This document shows positions 63,411 through 64,000 of a stretch of DNA of 64,000 nucleotides, piece after piece. The stretch lies in contig OZ234501.1 of assembly GCA_965153455.1 (NCBI GenBank), positions 2,914,001-2,978,000 on the forward strand. Reading direction: 5' to 3'. Both the position numbers and the translations under genes were made by a program. Within the stretch, counting starts at the first letter, position 1, and each line of letters opens with the position of its first letter. The DNA is from Sphagnum compactum (Eukaryota; Bryophyta; Sphagnopsida; Sphagnales). The notes below the pieces were generated by a model, which saw only the letters and a list, made by a program, of their open reading frames with translations, searched no databases and was not told the DNA's origin.

Positions 63411-64000
63411 CTGGTCACACCCTCCCCCCCCCCCGCGCCCCACAGGCAGCATTAAGTCAATCCTACAACATTTTCAAAAATTCAAACATTTTCAAAACTG
63501 TTACAAATTAGAGAGGGTTGGAAAGGAGCAGGTGCACAGAAAGGATTCCAAGCTCCCACCATGATAGTGGTAGCATGTTTGAGATAATCTTCCATGCCTC
63601 CCTGCCATAGTTCATCCAAATGCTCCCTCTCCTGGTTTTGCACCCAACTGCAATTTGCCACCAATCCAAGCACAATGAACAAATGTTCACACACAGTATG
63701 TCTCTTTCATTTTCTCCCTTCAAGAAGGAAAGTGAAGTCTTTCACAACACAATGGTTGAAGAAATACCAACATCTGTCAATTCAACACCATGGGCACATC
63801 TCTCGAGCACTTACCGCTAAAACCAATATCAGATAAAAACTAAACTGGCCAGAACTTATTAGTTAGAGAAACTGAAGACTTTTGAATGGGTTGAATGGGT
63901 ACTAATTCTGGCTACTGAACACCACATTTATGCAAACCTAATCCACTAATCAATCCAAGTGTGGCTTATGTACCATCATCCCGAGGTGCAAGATAGTAGT
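63411..64000 (-). other. Intron sequence of the NUP50-like gene, probably
   Basis: A C run at 63,421-63,434 lies just upstream of the exon acceptor. No further coding exon of the family could be recognised up to the right edge, so this is taken as a long intron. Confidence 0.35.

Overview
The window is nuclear DNA of a land plant. It carries intron-rich genes with GT..AG junctions, plant-type genes (ATG11, THIC, an ERF factor, a UAP56 helicase, a DUF1218 membrane protein), a plant-style TPP riboswitch downstream of THIC, and many interstitial TTTAGGG-like repeats. The intergenic DNA is AT-rich and full of decayed repeats and transposon relics. I cannot fix the lineage. Long AT-rich spacers and relic-laden DNA would suit a non-seed plant such as a fern, lycophyte or bryophyte, but that is only a guess.

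Layout. 1-4793 (+): 3' part of ATG11, the selective-autophagy scaffold, followed by a 58-bp tandem repeat. 5-10.6 kb: AT-rich DNA with a minus-strand mobile-element relic (PIF1-like helicase and C48-like protease) and a 5S-rRNA-like fragment. 10.98-14.16 kb (+): THIC (HMP-P synthase of thiamine synthesis). At 15.02-15.14 kb, in its 3' untranslated region, lies a TPP riboswitch aptamer, so the pathway's end product can control the gene. 17.6-18.2 kb: a triplicated repeat upstream of a DUF1218 gene (18.6-19.7 kb, +). 23.2-27.4 kb (+): complete 11-exon UAP56/DDX39-type RNA helicase. 30.3-35.2 kb (-): FAD/NAD(P)-binding oxidoreductase, eight coding exons, with a long disordered N-terminus and telobox-rich repeats upstream. 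36.8 kb: a 154-bp CACTA-type MITE with a 3-bp target duplication. 39.5 kb: a retroelement C-terminal relic. 41.6-43.3 kb (-): intronless ERF-type AP2 factor with telomere-like repeats immediately 3'. 44.9-48.3 kb: tandem, dispersed and telomere-like repeats. 61.3-63.4 kb (-): 3' part of a NUP50-like nucleoporin with a RanBP1-type domain; its start is not found in the window.

The most unusual segment is 49,251-56,213, a nested transposon. The outer unit is a hAT element with 14-bp inverted repeats and flanking TAAAAA. Inserted in it is a strikingly GC-rich, compact retroelement (49,672-53,010) bounded by a perfect 13-bp direct repeat. It encodes a zinc-finger-like N-terminus, a reverse transcriptase with a YLDDG motif, a Cys/His knuckle and an endonuclease-like C-terminus, an R2-like layout. 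Its frame is kept over about 3.2 kb except for one apparent frameshift and seven in-frame stops, six of them TAG, and it ends in TGA.

The host genes are unrelated housekeeping or regulatory loci and do not form a pathway together. All exon-intron models were built by eye from splice signals, frame continuity and recalled family features. The coding totals of THIC, DUF1218, UAP56 and the oxidoreductase are each exact multiples of three, and every junction of the two partial genes keeps frame.
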